Of a stretch of 64,000 nt of DNA, positions 52,793 through 59,535 are shown one piece after another. The position numbers and the translations under genes were made by a program. The notes under the pieces are model-generated. The model was not told the origin of the DNA. It saw only the letters and a program-made list of their open reading frames with translations, and ran no database searches. This stretch comes from JAGQLF01 sp964437465 (GTDB taxonomy: Bacteria > Patescibacteriota > Dojkabacteria > J137), in the NCBI GenBank assembly GCA_964437465.1, contig CAYTGI010000003.1, positions 1 through 64,000 of the forward strand. The letters are read 5' to 3'. The first letter of the stretch is position 1, and each line of letters begins with the position of its first letter.

Positions 52793-53169
52793 TTTCTCTT
52801 CTTTTTAAGTTTAATTATGAATCTAAAGAATATAAGTAGGCCTATTGTTGCAAAAAAGAAAATATGTTTAAGTAATTGATTTATGTCGACAATCGGCTCG
52901 AATTCTGATTTCCCATCATTCATCTTAATAAAACCAATAGGTTTAATACTTGAACTAATTCCATATCCTCCACCTTCTCCTTCAGCATCATCTCCAAGCT
53001 CATTTTTTCCTGTGCCCTTACCAATTCCTCCTCCTCCAGAATAAGAAACTTTTGAAACAGGAATGATTGTAGAACCATTCTTTTCTATTGGATCTCCGTA
53101 GACAGTTTTTGTATCAGAAGTTGACTCAACTAAATTTTTAATTTGTTGTATTAAATCTTTTAGTTCCAC
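52789..53169 (-). CDS. GerW/YtfJ-family protein with C-terminal membrane anchor
   Basis: 126 residues, GTG start. 'TKTVYGDPIEKNGSTIIPVS' followed by a Gly-rich 'SYSGGGGIGKGTGKN' is the GerW signature; 'IGFIKMNDGK' follows. A C-terminal membrane helix (about 100-119) and basic tail are not typical of the Bacillus sporulation protein. Spore formation is not expected here, so the function must differ. A -10 element lies 5 nt before the GTG. Confidence 0.82.
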   Translation of the reverse strand: MELKDLIQQIKNLVESTSDTKTVYGDPIEKNGSTIIPVSKVSYSGGGGIGKGTGKNELGDDAEGEGGGYGISSSIKPIGFIKMNDGKSEFEPIVDINQLLKHIFFFATIGLLIFFRFIIKLKKKRK

Positions 53170-53174
53170 AAACT

Positions 53175-53180
53175 AGTATA
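53175..53180 (-). promoter_or_regulatory. -10 element, leaderless start with GTG
   Basis: TATACT on the minus strand, ending 5 nt before the GTG at 53169. Confidence 0.45.
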
Positions 53181-53231
53181 TTTAAATCTAGAACTAAAGT
53201 CCAACTATCTTTTCTGTAGATCAAAGAATCA

Positions 53232-53237
53232 TATAAT
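53232..53237 (+). promoter_or_regulatory. -10 element of the tRNA-Arg/tRNA-Lys unit
   Basis: Consensus TATAAT 33 nt before tRNA-Arg. No strong terminator is seen before the tRNA-Lys locus, so both may be on one transcript. Confidence 0.5.
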
Positions 53238-53270
53238 GTTAAAATAGCAAAGCAAATTTTGGATTGATGA

Positions 53271-53344
53271 GCGCCAGTAGCTCAGCTGGATAGAGCAACT
53301 GCCTTCTAAGCAGTAGGTCCCAGGTTCGAATCCTGGCTGGCGTA
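53271..53344 (+). tRNA. tRNA-Arg (TCT)
   Basis: 74-nt cloverleaf: acceptor GCGCCAG/CTGGCGT, D-arm GCTC/GAGC, anticodon arm ACTGC-CTTCTAA-GCAGT, T-arm CCAGG-TTCGAAT-CCTGG, discriminator A. CCA is not encoded. Confidence 0.97.
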
Positions 53345-53409
53345 TGAAAGTAAATTAAAAATTCAAAAGGTTATAATTCAAATCTAGTTGGTCCTATAGC
53401 TCAACCGGT

Positions 53410-53505
53410 ATCCCGAAGAATGGGCTGATAGCTCAATCGGTAGAGCAGTTGCCTCTTAAGCAATTGGTTCTGGGTTCGAGTCCCAGTCAGCTCATTCTTC
53501 GGGAT
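53410..53505. repeat. 12-bp perfect inverted repeat flanking tRNA-Lys
   Basis: ATCCCGAAGAAT at 53410-53421 and ATTCTTCGGGAT at 53494-53505 are exact reverse complements. The left arm directly abuts base 1 of tRNA-Lys and the right arm begins with its discriminator base, so the transcript would hold the tRNA on an extended 12-bp stem. Confidence 0.85.
53422..53494 (+). tRNA. tRNA-Lys (CTT)
   Basis: 73-nt cloverleaf: acceptor GGGCTGA/TCAGCTC, D-arm GCTC/GAGC, anticodon arm GTTGC-CTCTTAA-GCAAT, T-arm CTGGG-TTCGAGT-CCCAG, discriminator A. CCA is not encoded. It is embedded in the interrupted outer tRNA-like gene. Confidence 0.95.
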
Positions 53506-53694
53506 TAAGCGATTGGTTGTGGGCTCCGAAAATTAAAATCCAAAGGATTTTAAAATTTTCGAGAGTCCTCGTTTTTCTATTGAAGACAAAATTAAAGAAA
53601 AAACGGGATTCGAGTCCAACCCGGATCATAAATAGGAAAAAAAGAATGAATTTTGATTTTGGAGACTAATGAAGAAATATATAGCAACTAAGGT

Positions 53695-55221
53695 TTAGCC
53701 ATTTTCGTACTTATCTATCTTTTCCTTTAATTCGATCATCTTAAGTTCTCTATCTACCATTAATCTATTCAGGTTTTCCAATTCTTCGTTTCTTTTTCTC
53801 AATTCATCTTCAATCATCTTACTTTCATTAATATTAGTAGAGATGCTAGCTACAGCATAGATTTCTCCTTTATTGTTGAATAAAGGAAATTTTCTTGAAG
53901 AGTAAATTAGATCTCCATGATCCTTTGTAGGTAGTATTTCTTCAACAGTTATCTCATCTCCTATTGTTAAAGCCTTCTTGTCATTTTCCTCAATTTTATT
54001 CGCAATCTTAACTGGAAAAAGATCTAAATCTAGTCTATTTTCAATTCTATGGAATCTAATATCTAATATTTCAATAAATGCCTTATTTGCAAAAACGTAC
54101 TTACCATTAAGGTCTTTAACATATATAAGTGCGGAGGTATTGTTTAAAATATCACTAAATCTGGATTTAGTGATTTGTAAATCCTCGTTTAATTTTTCAG
54201 CCTGATTATGTATTTTACTTGTAGAGAAGCTGACAAGATATATGATAATTCCACTAGTTAAAGATAAAGCACCTCCGACAAATAGAACTAATAAAGGAAA
54301 AATACTTAACACCTCTTCATTAGAAAAGTCAGGCTCAGAATAAATTAAAAATTTTATTCTTTTACCACCAAAAGATATAGTTTTTTCGTTTTTTAAAGTT
54401 TCATCAGAGACAATATCTATAACTTGACCTCTTGAATATATAATATTGTTATCTTCCCATACTTCTATATAAACATCAGCACTTTGTTTAGGTGAATTAT
54501 CAAATATAGTGTCAAAAAAATCATTAACACTGAAAGCCATAGAAATAAATCCTTCTACTTCAAGTTGATCTACAGGTTCATTGGTAGTATGTATATCTGC
54601 TGGAAAAGGGATTAGGTAATGAAATCCTGGTTCATTATTAATTAAAAAGTTAAATACATCCGAAGCTGAAGCTAACCCAGATGTCCAAGCACGATTCAAA
54701 GCTTCTCTTCTTACACTTTCTTGCCCGATATCCCAGCCTAATGTATCCTCAAGTCCTTCTAATGGATAAATATATGTAGCAGGAAAGTATGGTCCGGTTT
54801 CAGATGTGCTCTCTATTTCAAACTCATCAAGTCCATCGTAGACAACCGAACGATCATTTCTAATACTTGTTTCAAATTCATCTACTGCATCTTTGGGTAT
54901 TATCGGGACATAATAAACTGAGGCAATACCCCTCAAAGAATGTAAACTTAAAATATGACTGAAGTATTCTATCCAGCTTTTTCTATTAAATTCTTCTAAT
55001 AAGTTAAAAGTTGAGCTTGCATCTTTTAAGACAATCTCGTAGTTATCAATTTGACTTTCAGCGCTTGCGATGAGATTTTCAGAAGCTATGTCAAATCTTT
55101 CTCTTGATATATTTTTGAAAGAGTTCATTAGGATGTATGAAGAAGTAATAGTCAATATAATTAATACTAGAGGTATAAGGTATACTGACAATTTTAATAT
55201 TTTTTGAAACTCTTTCTCCAT
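53695..55221 (-). CDS. CHASE-PAS sensor without an output domain
   Basis: 508 residues. Two membrane segments (about 12-32 and 305-330) flank a CHASE-type extracellular domain with 'GIASVYYVPIIP' and 'PATYIYPLEGLEDTLGWDIG'. A PAS domain (about 355-470: 'TSALIYVKDLNGKYVFANKA') and a terminal coiled coil 'RNEELENLNRLMVDRELKMI' follow. There is no HisKA, GGDEF or methyl-accepting region, unlike usual CHASE-PAS proteins. It might work through a separate kinase such as the orphan PAS kinase at 12321. The stop lies 67 nt beyond the tRNA-Lys locus. Confidence 0.8.
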   Translation of the reverse strand: MEKEFQKILKLSVYLIPLVLIILTITSSYILMNSFKNISRERFDIASENLIASAESQIDNYEIVLKDASSTFNLLEEFNRKSWIEYFSHILSLHSLRGIASVYYVPIIPKDAVDEFETSIRNDRSVVYDGLDEFEIESTSETGPYFPATYIYPLEGLEDTLGWDIGQESVRREALNRAWTSGLASASDVFNFLINNEPGFHYLIPFPADIHTTNEPVDQLEVEGFISMAFSVNDFFDTIFDNSPKQSADVYIEVWEDNNIIYSRGQVIDIVSDETLKNEKTISFGGKRIKFLIYSEPDFSNEEVLSIFPLLVLFVGGALSLTSGIIIYLVSFSTSKIHNQAEKLNEDLQITKSRFSDILNNTSALIYVKDLNGKYVFANKAFIEILDIRFHRIENRLDLDLFPVKIANKIEENDKKALTIGDEITVEEILPTKDHGDLIYSSRKFPLFNNKGEIYAVASISTNINESKMIEDELRKRNEELENLNRLMVDRELKMIELKEKIDKYENG

Positions 55222-55288
55222 TAATACATCTTAAATAAATAGTCTTTACATGTAAATTACATTTATTTAAGAATAGTAGCTTATGAGG

Positions 55289-55294
55289 TATAAT
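55289..55294 (+). promoter_or_regulatory. -10 element of the tRNA-His array
   Basis: Consensus TATAAT; predicted start near 55301, 10 nt before the first tRNA-His-like fragment. Confidence 0.5.
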
Positions 55295-55310
55295 TCATAG
55301 CAACTTACTT

Positions 55311-55410
55311 GGTGGCTATTGCTCCCCGCAAGGCGGGACTAATGTGGTCATATATTTTTACTACAATACGTTTGTAAAAATGTGACCTTATTGAGCAGTC
55401 TCCAACTTCG
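55311..55410 (+). pseudogene. tRNA-His-like fragment with a hairpin insertion in the D-loop
   Basis: GGTGGCTATTGCTC at 55311-55324 nearly matches the start of the outer tRNA-His at 55465. Between GCTC (55321-55324) and GAGC (55393-55396), the two sides of the D-stem, lies an insertion holding CCCGC-aa-GCGGG-type and GGTCA…ATTTTTAC/GTAAAAATGTGACC stems. No anticodon or T-arm follows; instead another hairpin (CTTCGCTAT…ATAGTGAAG) spans about 55407-55441. A decayed copy. Confidence 0.5.
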
Positions 55411-55497
55411 CTATTTGTATATCTATGTTGATATAGTGAAGAAATGACATTACATAGAGTATTTGGTGGCTATAGCTCAGTTGGTAGAGCGTCAAAG

Positions 55498-55603
55498 TTT
55501 TAGATTATAGTGGGGTGACCGTAGCTCAGTTGGTAGAGCGTCGGTTTGTGGTACCGAATGTCGTGGGTTCGAGCCCCATCGGTCACCCCACTGTAATTTA
55601 GAA
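55498..55603. repeat. Inverted repeat extending the acceptor stem of inner tRNA-His
   Basis: The 23 bases ending at 55520 (TTTTAGATTATAG then TGGGGTGACC) match the reverse complement of 55581-55603 at 19 of 23 positions, so the acceptor stem of the inner tRNA continues for about 13 more base pairs. A GC-rich palindrome (GCCTGCC-ggtA-GGCAGG type, 55611-55630) follows. Confidence 0.75.
55514..55587 (+). tRNA. tRNA-His (GTG)
   Basis: 74 nt with the histidine-specific extra G-1: G-1, acceptor GTGACCG/CGGTCAC, D-arm GCTC/GAGC, anticodon arm TCGGT-TTGTGGT-ACCGA, T-arm GTGGG-TTCGAGC-CCCAT, discriminator C73. The bases after C73 are CCA, but these also belong to the flanking inverted repeat. Embedded in the interrupted outer tRNA-His. 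Confidence 0.95.
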
Positions 55604-55957
55604 GAGGTTTGCCTGCCTGCCGGTAGGCAGGTGGTACCGAATGTCACGGGTTCGGACTTAATTTTCTAAACGATCCCGATACAATCGGGAGAGTTTATAG
55701 AAAATTTGTTCCCGTTTCGGGAGCCCCGTTAGCCACCCAAAGATTTTTTCTGCAGTTTATAATACACTCAAAAAGTTGACAGTATTAGGAAAATTTTACT
55801 CTAATAAAATATATTATAGGTGGTTTAAAATCGTTTTAAGTATCAAAACACCATTTTTTTATAGTTTTTAAATATATTTGAGAAAATTCTTCTTTTTGAA
55901 TAACTCAGTTTGAAGTAAAAAATTGTTTTTCTTTAACTTTATAAGCTAAACTTGAAT

Positions 55958-56392
55958 GTGAAGTACAATGCATTTGCTTTGATTGAAATTATTGTTGTAG
56001 CAGCTTTAATTGCTTTTTTATCAACAATAACATTCATTGCTATTAGTCCATCTCAAAACTTTCAGGATGTAAATAGTGCTCTAAGAAAACAGGAGCTTCT
56101 AGTAATAGTAAATGCTATTGAATTATACCAATTAGACAACAATGGCAATTTCTCATTATTACGTGGTCAGTTCCCTGTACCAATGTACGATATTTCTTTA
56201 GCTAATATTAGAATTGATACTGGTACTTGTTAGGGTATTCCAATAGAGCTACTACCTGAGTTAGAAAATGAATATTACATACCAAAAGAAGAAGCTATAA
56301 GTGGCCTATATCGAGTACTTCCTATTGAAAATGTAGGTACATTTGCTTGTACTACTCTAGTAGATGGAAGTTTTTATTATATTTTTTTCTAG
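55958..56392 (+). pseudogene. Type IV pilin-like protein interrupted by an in-frame TAG
   Basis: From GTG at 55958 (TTG at 55952 also possible): 'YNAFALIEIIVVAALIAF' is a prepilin N-terminus, with cleavage expected before Phe and Glu at +5; the residue before the site is Ala instead of Gly. The frame meets TAG at 56231-56233 after 'IDTGTC' and then continues unbroken for 52 codons ('GIPIELLPELENEYYIPKEE' to 'FACTTLVDGSFYYIFF') to a TAG at 56390. The tail looks like the normal pilin C-terminus with the second Cys. The remaining 56393-56552 gap shows nothing recognisable. Confidence 0.7.
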
Positions 56393-56552
56393 TTGAGTTT
56401 TTCCATAATCCGATTCAAACGCTATATGTTAACCACACATTAAACTTTTTTTTTAGGATTATTTAATCATCAAACAACTAACCTAGTCTTACCATATCTA
56501 TCCCATATCTAATACATTTATATTCTTATTATTCTTTATAATGTAGCTGTAT

Positions 56553-56558
56553 TATAAT
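56553..56558 (+). promoter_or_regulatory. -10 element, near-leaderless start of the permease operon
   Basis: Consensus TATAAT ending 9 nt before the ATG at 56568. Confidence 0.5.
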
Positions 56559-56567
56559 ATCTGATAG

Positions 56568-57566
56568 ATGGGAATAAATTTTTTTAGAGAAAATAAAGCA
56601 AAAAGATTTTTAAATTGGATATTAATAATAGCTATTATTTACATTATTTTTTTTAGGCCACAGATAAATGATTTATTATTTCAGGACTTTATAACTTTGT
56701 TTTTAAGCATTATTGTTGAGGCTTTCCCGTTTGTAGTTCTGGGTGTCTTAATCTCAATATTTGTAGCCTTATTTATAAAATCAGAAACGATATTTAAGTA
56801 TATCTCTAAAAATCCAGTTGTTGCTAATATGCAAATTTCTCTTTTAGGAACTTTTATGCCTGTTTGTGAATGCGGTAATGTGCCAGTTGCTAGAAGATTT
56901 TTAATGAAAAATTTTACTGTATCCCAAACAATTACTTTTTTATTAGCTGCACCGATAGTAAATCCAATAACAATCTACTCTACTATTGCTGCATTCGGTT
57001 TTAATATTAACGTAGTTTTAATAAGAGTCTTTGGAGCATTATTAATTGCAAATTTAACTGCCCTAATTTTTATTTTTCTCAACGATCGTAAAAAGTTGCT
57101 TAGAGAAGATTTTATTGAATATTGTGAAGTTCATGGCGATCATTCACATAAACATACTTTAAAAGATGTGTTTACTGAAGGATCGGATATATTTAGAGAT
57201 GAGTTTATACAAATAATGAAGATGCTTATTCTTGGATCATTTATTGCAGCAATTTCTCAGACTCTAATTCCTAGAGATGTAATTGTATCAATTGGTAATA
57301 ATGGAGTGCTTTCAATTATTGCTATGATGAGCTTAGCTTTTGTTATTTCTATCTGCTCTAATGTAGATGCATTCTTCGCACTTGCATATGTGAATTCCTT
57401 TACTATAGGATCGATAATAAGCTTTCTTCTTTTCGGTCCAATGATTGATATTAAAATGTTAAGTATGCTTAAATCTACTTTTACAACTCGAACTTTATTG
57501 ATAGTTAGTCTGTCTGTTGCATTACTATCCTTTATAATTGGTCTATTAGCTAATCTAATATTATGA
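56568..57566 (+). CDS. DUF318 (UPF0718, YcgR-like) permease
   Basis: 332 residues, eight or so membrane segments. 'GTFMPVCECGNVPVARRFL' with its CxCG motif, 'AAPIVNPITIYST' and 'ISICSNVDAFFALAYVN' are the hallmarks of this two-repeat permease family. A central His-rich loop 'HGDHSHKH' suggests metal ligands. Some relatives export arsenicals or metal ions. It overlaps the next gene by 4 nt (ATGA), the usual YcgR-YcgQ pairing. Confidence 0.88.
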   Translation: MGINFFRENKAKRFLNWILIIAIIYIIFFRPQINDLLFQDFITLFLSIIVEAFPFVVLGVLISIFVALFIKSETIFKYISKNPVVANMQISLLGTFMPVCECGNVPVARRFLMKNFTVSQTITFLLAAPIVNPITIYSTIAAFGFNINVVLIRVFGALLIANLTALIFIFLNDRKKLLREDFIEYCEVHGDHSHKHTLKDVFTEGSDIFRDEFIQIMKMLILGSFIAAISQTLIPRDVIVSIGNNGVLSIIAMMSLAFVISICSNVDAFFALAYVNSFTIGSIISFLLFGPMIDIKMLSMLKSTFTTRTLLIVSLSVALLSFIIGLLANLIL

Positions 57567-58288
57567 ACAAAATAAGTGAGGGAATAGTTATATTGGGATT
57601 CAGCGTATATTCGATATACTTAATAATAATCGACGACATAAATCTATATATTCATCCTAGATTTGTATCTTTTTCTTTAGTAACTGCAATTATTGCGGCA
57701 ATCTATGGATTGATAATAATTTTTTTAAACAGAAAATCTTTCACTATAAAAGCATATGTACCTAAATTTTATATAAGCGCATTAATATTTGTAATTGTAG
57801 TTGGATTTGGCTTTCCTGCTATGCCGCTAAGTGCAGTTACTGCAGAAAAAAGGATAGATAATCTAAATAATACTAACTTATATTTAGAGCCGAACTCTTA
57901 CGATCCAAGATTAAACAAGCTTTTAGATAAAGAAGATAAAGATATTAACGATTGGGTTTATATAGTAATCAACTATCAAAATAAAGAATATTTTAAAAAT
58001 CAGAAAGTTAACCTAAATGGTTTTGTTCTTCCAGATAAAAACTATTCATCGGGATTTTTTTATATTACAAAGTTTACTATTACTTGTTGTGCTGTTGACG
58101 CAACACCAGTTGGATTGTCAGTAAGATACGATTGGATGGATGAGTTTGCAGTTAACGATTGGGTTGAGCTGGAGGGAGATATAGAATTAAGATTTAGAGA
58201 TGAAGAAAACAAGCTTAATCCATACGTGATAATTTATCCAGATACTATTCGTAAAATTGATCCACCAGAGGATCCTTATCTTTTTTAA
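57563..58288 (+). CDS. TIGR03943/DUF1980 (YcgQ-like) permease subunit
   Basis: 241 residues. Three membrane segments (about 5-25, 33-53, 68-92), then an extracytoplasmic domain with 'FYITKFTITCCAVDATPVGL', the family's characteristic double-Cys stretch, and 'DWVELEGDI'. It is the partner of the upstream permease; in Bacillus the corresponding pair is linked to zinc homeostasis. A terminator follows. Confidence 0.88.
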   Translation: MNKISEGIVILGFSVYSIYLIIIDDINLYIHPRFVSFSLVTAIIAAIYGLIIIFLNRKSFTIKAYVPKFYISALIFVIVVGFGFPAMPLSAVTAEKRIDNLNNTNLYLEPNSYDPRLNKLLDKEDKDINDWVYIVINYQNKEYFKNQKVNLNGFVLPDKNYSSGFFYITKFTITCCAVDATPVGLSVRYDWMDEFAVNDWVELEGDIELRFRDEENKLNPYVIIYPDTIRKIDPPEDPYLF

Positions 58289-58333
58289 ACCTTTCAAATG
58301 GCACTTATGAGTTTCAATATTTAGTATTGTGAT

Positions 58334-58371
58334 AAAAAAAAGACTCTTCTCAGTTAAAGAGTCTTTTTTTT
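58334..58371. terminator. Bidirectional Rho-independent terminator
   Basis: AAAAAAAAGACTCTT-ctcagtta-AAGAGTCTTTTTTTT, a perfect stem with A and T tracts, lying between convergent genes ending at 58288 and 58386. Confidence 0.92.
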
Positions 58372-58385
58372 ATATATTCAATATA

Positions 58386-58637
58386 TTACTCAGCATCAGA
58401 AAGAATATGAGGAGACAGCATTCCTGCAATCTTCATCATATGAATTTGCTCACTTCCTAAAACCTTTGCAAGTTTTTCATCAGGATTAATCATAGTCTTA
58501 TTATTAGGATCCTGTAGATTGTTTTCTTTAATATAAGCCCAAAGTTGCTTTGTTATTTGAGGTCTAGATAAAGGTTCTGAACCAACAATTGCTTGGAGTT
58601 CAGCAGATAGTGTTTTCTTAGTTTGTAATCCTGCCAT
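58386..58637 (-). CDS. SWIB/MDM2-domain protein
   Basis: 83 residues, almost entirely one SWIB domain: 'LSAELQAIVGSEPLSRPQI', 'KQLWAYIKENNLQDPNNK' and 'INPDEKLAKVLG' are the usual signatures. SWIB domains bind proteins or chromatin in eukaryotes; stand-alone bacterial copies are known in Chlamydiae and some other groups, with unknown function and a possible role in DNA organisation. A consensus -10 lies 6 nt before the ATG and a terminator follows the stop. Confidence 0.92.
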   Translation of the reverse strand: MAGLQTKKTLSAELQAIVGSEPLSRPQITKQLWAYIKENNLQDPNNKTMINPDEKLAKVLGSEQIHMMKIAGMLSPHILSDAE

Positions 58638-58643
58638 TTTTAT

Positions 58644-58649
58644 ATTATA
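58644..58649 (-). promoter_or_regulatory. -10 element, leaderless start of the SWIB gene
   Basis: Consensus TATAAT on the minus strand, ending 6 nt before the ATG at 58637. Confidence 0.55.
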
Positions 58650-58723
58650 AAAAATTTATTTATAAGATAACTTAACATATTTCGGAGTTAGTATCATGTT
58701 TATCCATTGAAAACTCATTACTC

Positions 58724-59420
58724 TTATTCGATACTTACAGCCAGATAATCAAGTTCCATGTACTTCATCAGGTGTCTAGCAGGATATCGGATCGTAATAT
58801 TCCCGGCAACATGGTCATCAATACCAAGAAATACCTTCTTCAGTAACTTCAAAACCATAGATCATAATTGCGTGTCTTGTTTCTTGCTCCTCCAAAGGTC
58901 TATATAATCCATTTAGGTCAGAAACCCCAACTATTAATACTTTTCCTTGATTAATATCTTTTGCTAGCTCGATAATCTTACTGTCAGGATCAAAGCCATC
59001 TCGATTGTAGTGATGCGCGGTATTATAATGTCTTTTAAACTCTCCTATTGCTCTAGAACCATAATCCAGTCTTGCTAATTCTAAAGCCATTTCAAAAAAG
59101 ATAAAGTGATAAATTCGACCACCATTTGATTCAGCAATTTTCTCAGCTACTTCATCGTATTCAACTTCTTCTCCTAAATACTGTAATGCATAATATGTAG
59201 CCAGCTCAGTGCAGTTTCCTTCACGTGCATATTGTTCATTAGGAATTGGAATATTAGCTTCTGGATTATCTGGATTAGCGGTTATTTTAATACCTGGAAC
59301 AAATGTTTCATGGTAATATTTACCTTGGTCATTGTCCATTTCTTGGCTTAGTGTGTTCAACATAACCATAGCACCAATTTCAAGTTCAATTGCCTTCTCT
59401 GTTATTGGTTCTTCTGCCAT
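58724..59420 (-). pseudogene. C39-like papain-fold protein with a 3' frameshift
   Basis: The first frame ends at TGA (58818-58820) after 'EVTEEGISWY'. A +1 shift at that point restores 31 codons, 'DDHVAGNITIRYPARHLMKY' and 'MELDYLAVSIE', ending in TAA at 58724, which read as the natural C-terminus. Catalytic Cys in 'EGNCTELATYYALQYLG' and His in 'TRHAIMIYGFE' are present. I prefer the ATG at 59420 (MAEEPIT) because TATAGA ends 6 nt before it; an ATG at 59498 would add 26 residues. No signal peptide. Either an indel or a frameshift site. Confidence 0.65.
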
Positions 59421-59535
59421 AAGATCTCTATATAACTTACTTATATTATCACTGAGAAAATAGCTTGCATAGTTTAGATTATATATACATATATACACAA
59501 AGTTATTTAACTAGTATGATGTGCAAGATATCCTT

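Larger units (their letters stand above)
53390..53628 (+). pseudogene. Interrupted outer tRNA-like gene containing an intact tRNA-Lys
   Basis: Pieces of a second tRNA surround tRNA-Lys: GGTCCTATAGCTCAACCGGT (53390-53409, acceptor and D-arm), TTAAGCGAT plus TGGTT and T-stem GTGGG (53505-53523), and TTCGAGT-CCAAC-CCGGATC-A (53609-53628). The intact tRNA-Lys replaces the D/anticodon region, and a hairpin insertion (53524-53608) sits in the T-loop. That insertion contains a near-perfect stem CGAAAATT…AATTTTCG and a second CGTTTTTC…GAAAAAACG stem. Only 5 of 7 acceptor pairs remain, so this copy is probably not functional as it stands. Confidence 0.65.
55465..55737 (+). pseudogene. Interrupted outer tRNA-His (GTG) containing an intact tRNA-His
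   Basis: Exon-like parts: G-1 plus GTGGCTA, TA, D-arm and GTC (55465-55493); GTGGT-ACCGA-ATGTC-ACGGG-TTCG (55631-55654), which includes the GTG anticodon; and AGC-CCCGT-TAGCCAC-C (55722-55737). Acceptor and T-stem pair perfectly across the insertions. The first insertion (55494-55630) sits in the anticodon arm, replaces about 5 nt and holds an intact tRNA-His. The second (55655-55721) sits in the T-loop and holds the hairpins AATTTTCTAAAC…, CCCGAT-aca-ATCGGG and CCCG-ttt-CGGG. Confidence 0.7.

Noticed and set aside
55465..55737. Group I or group II intron as explanation of the tRNA-His insertions
   Set aside because: The inserts are 137 and 67 nt, contain a full tRNA or simple hairpins, and lie at anticodon-arm and T-loop positions; none of the conserved group I core pairings or any intron ORF can be seen.
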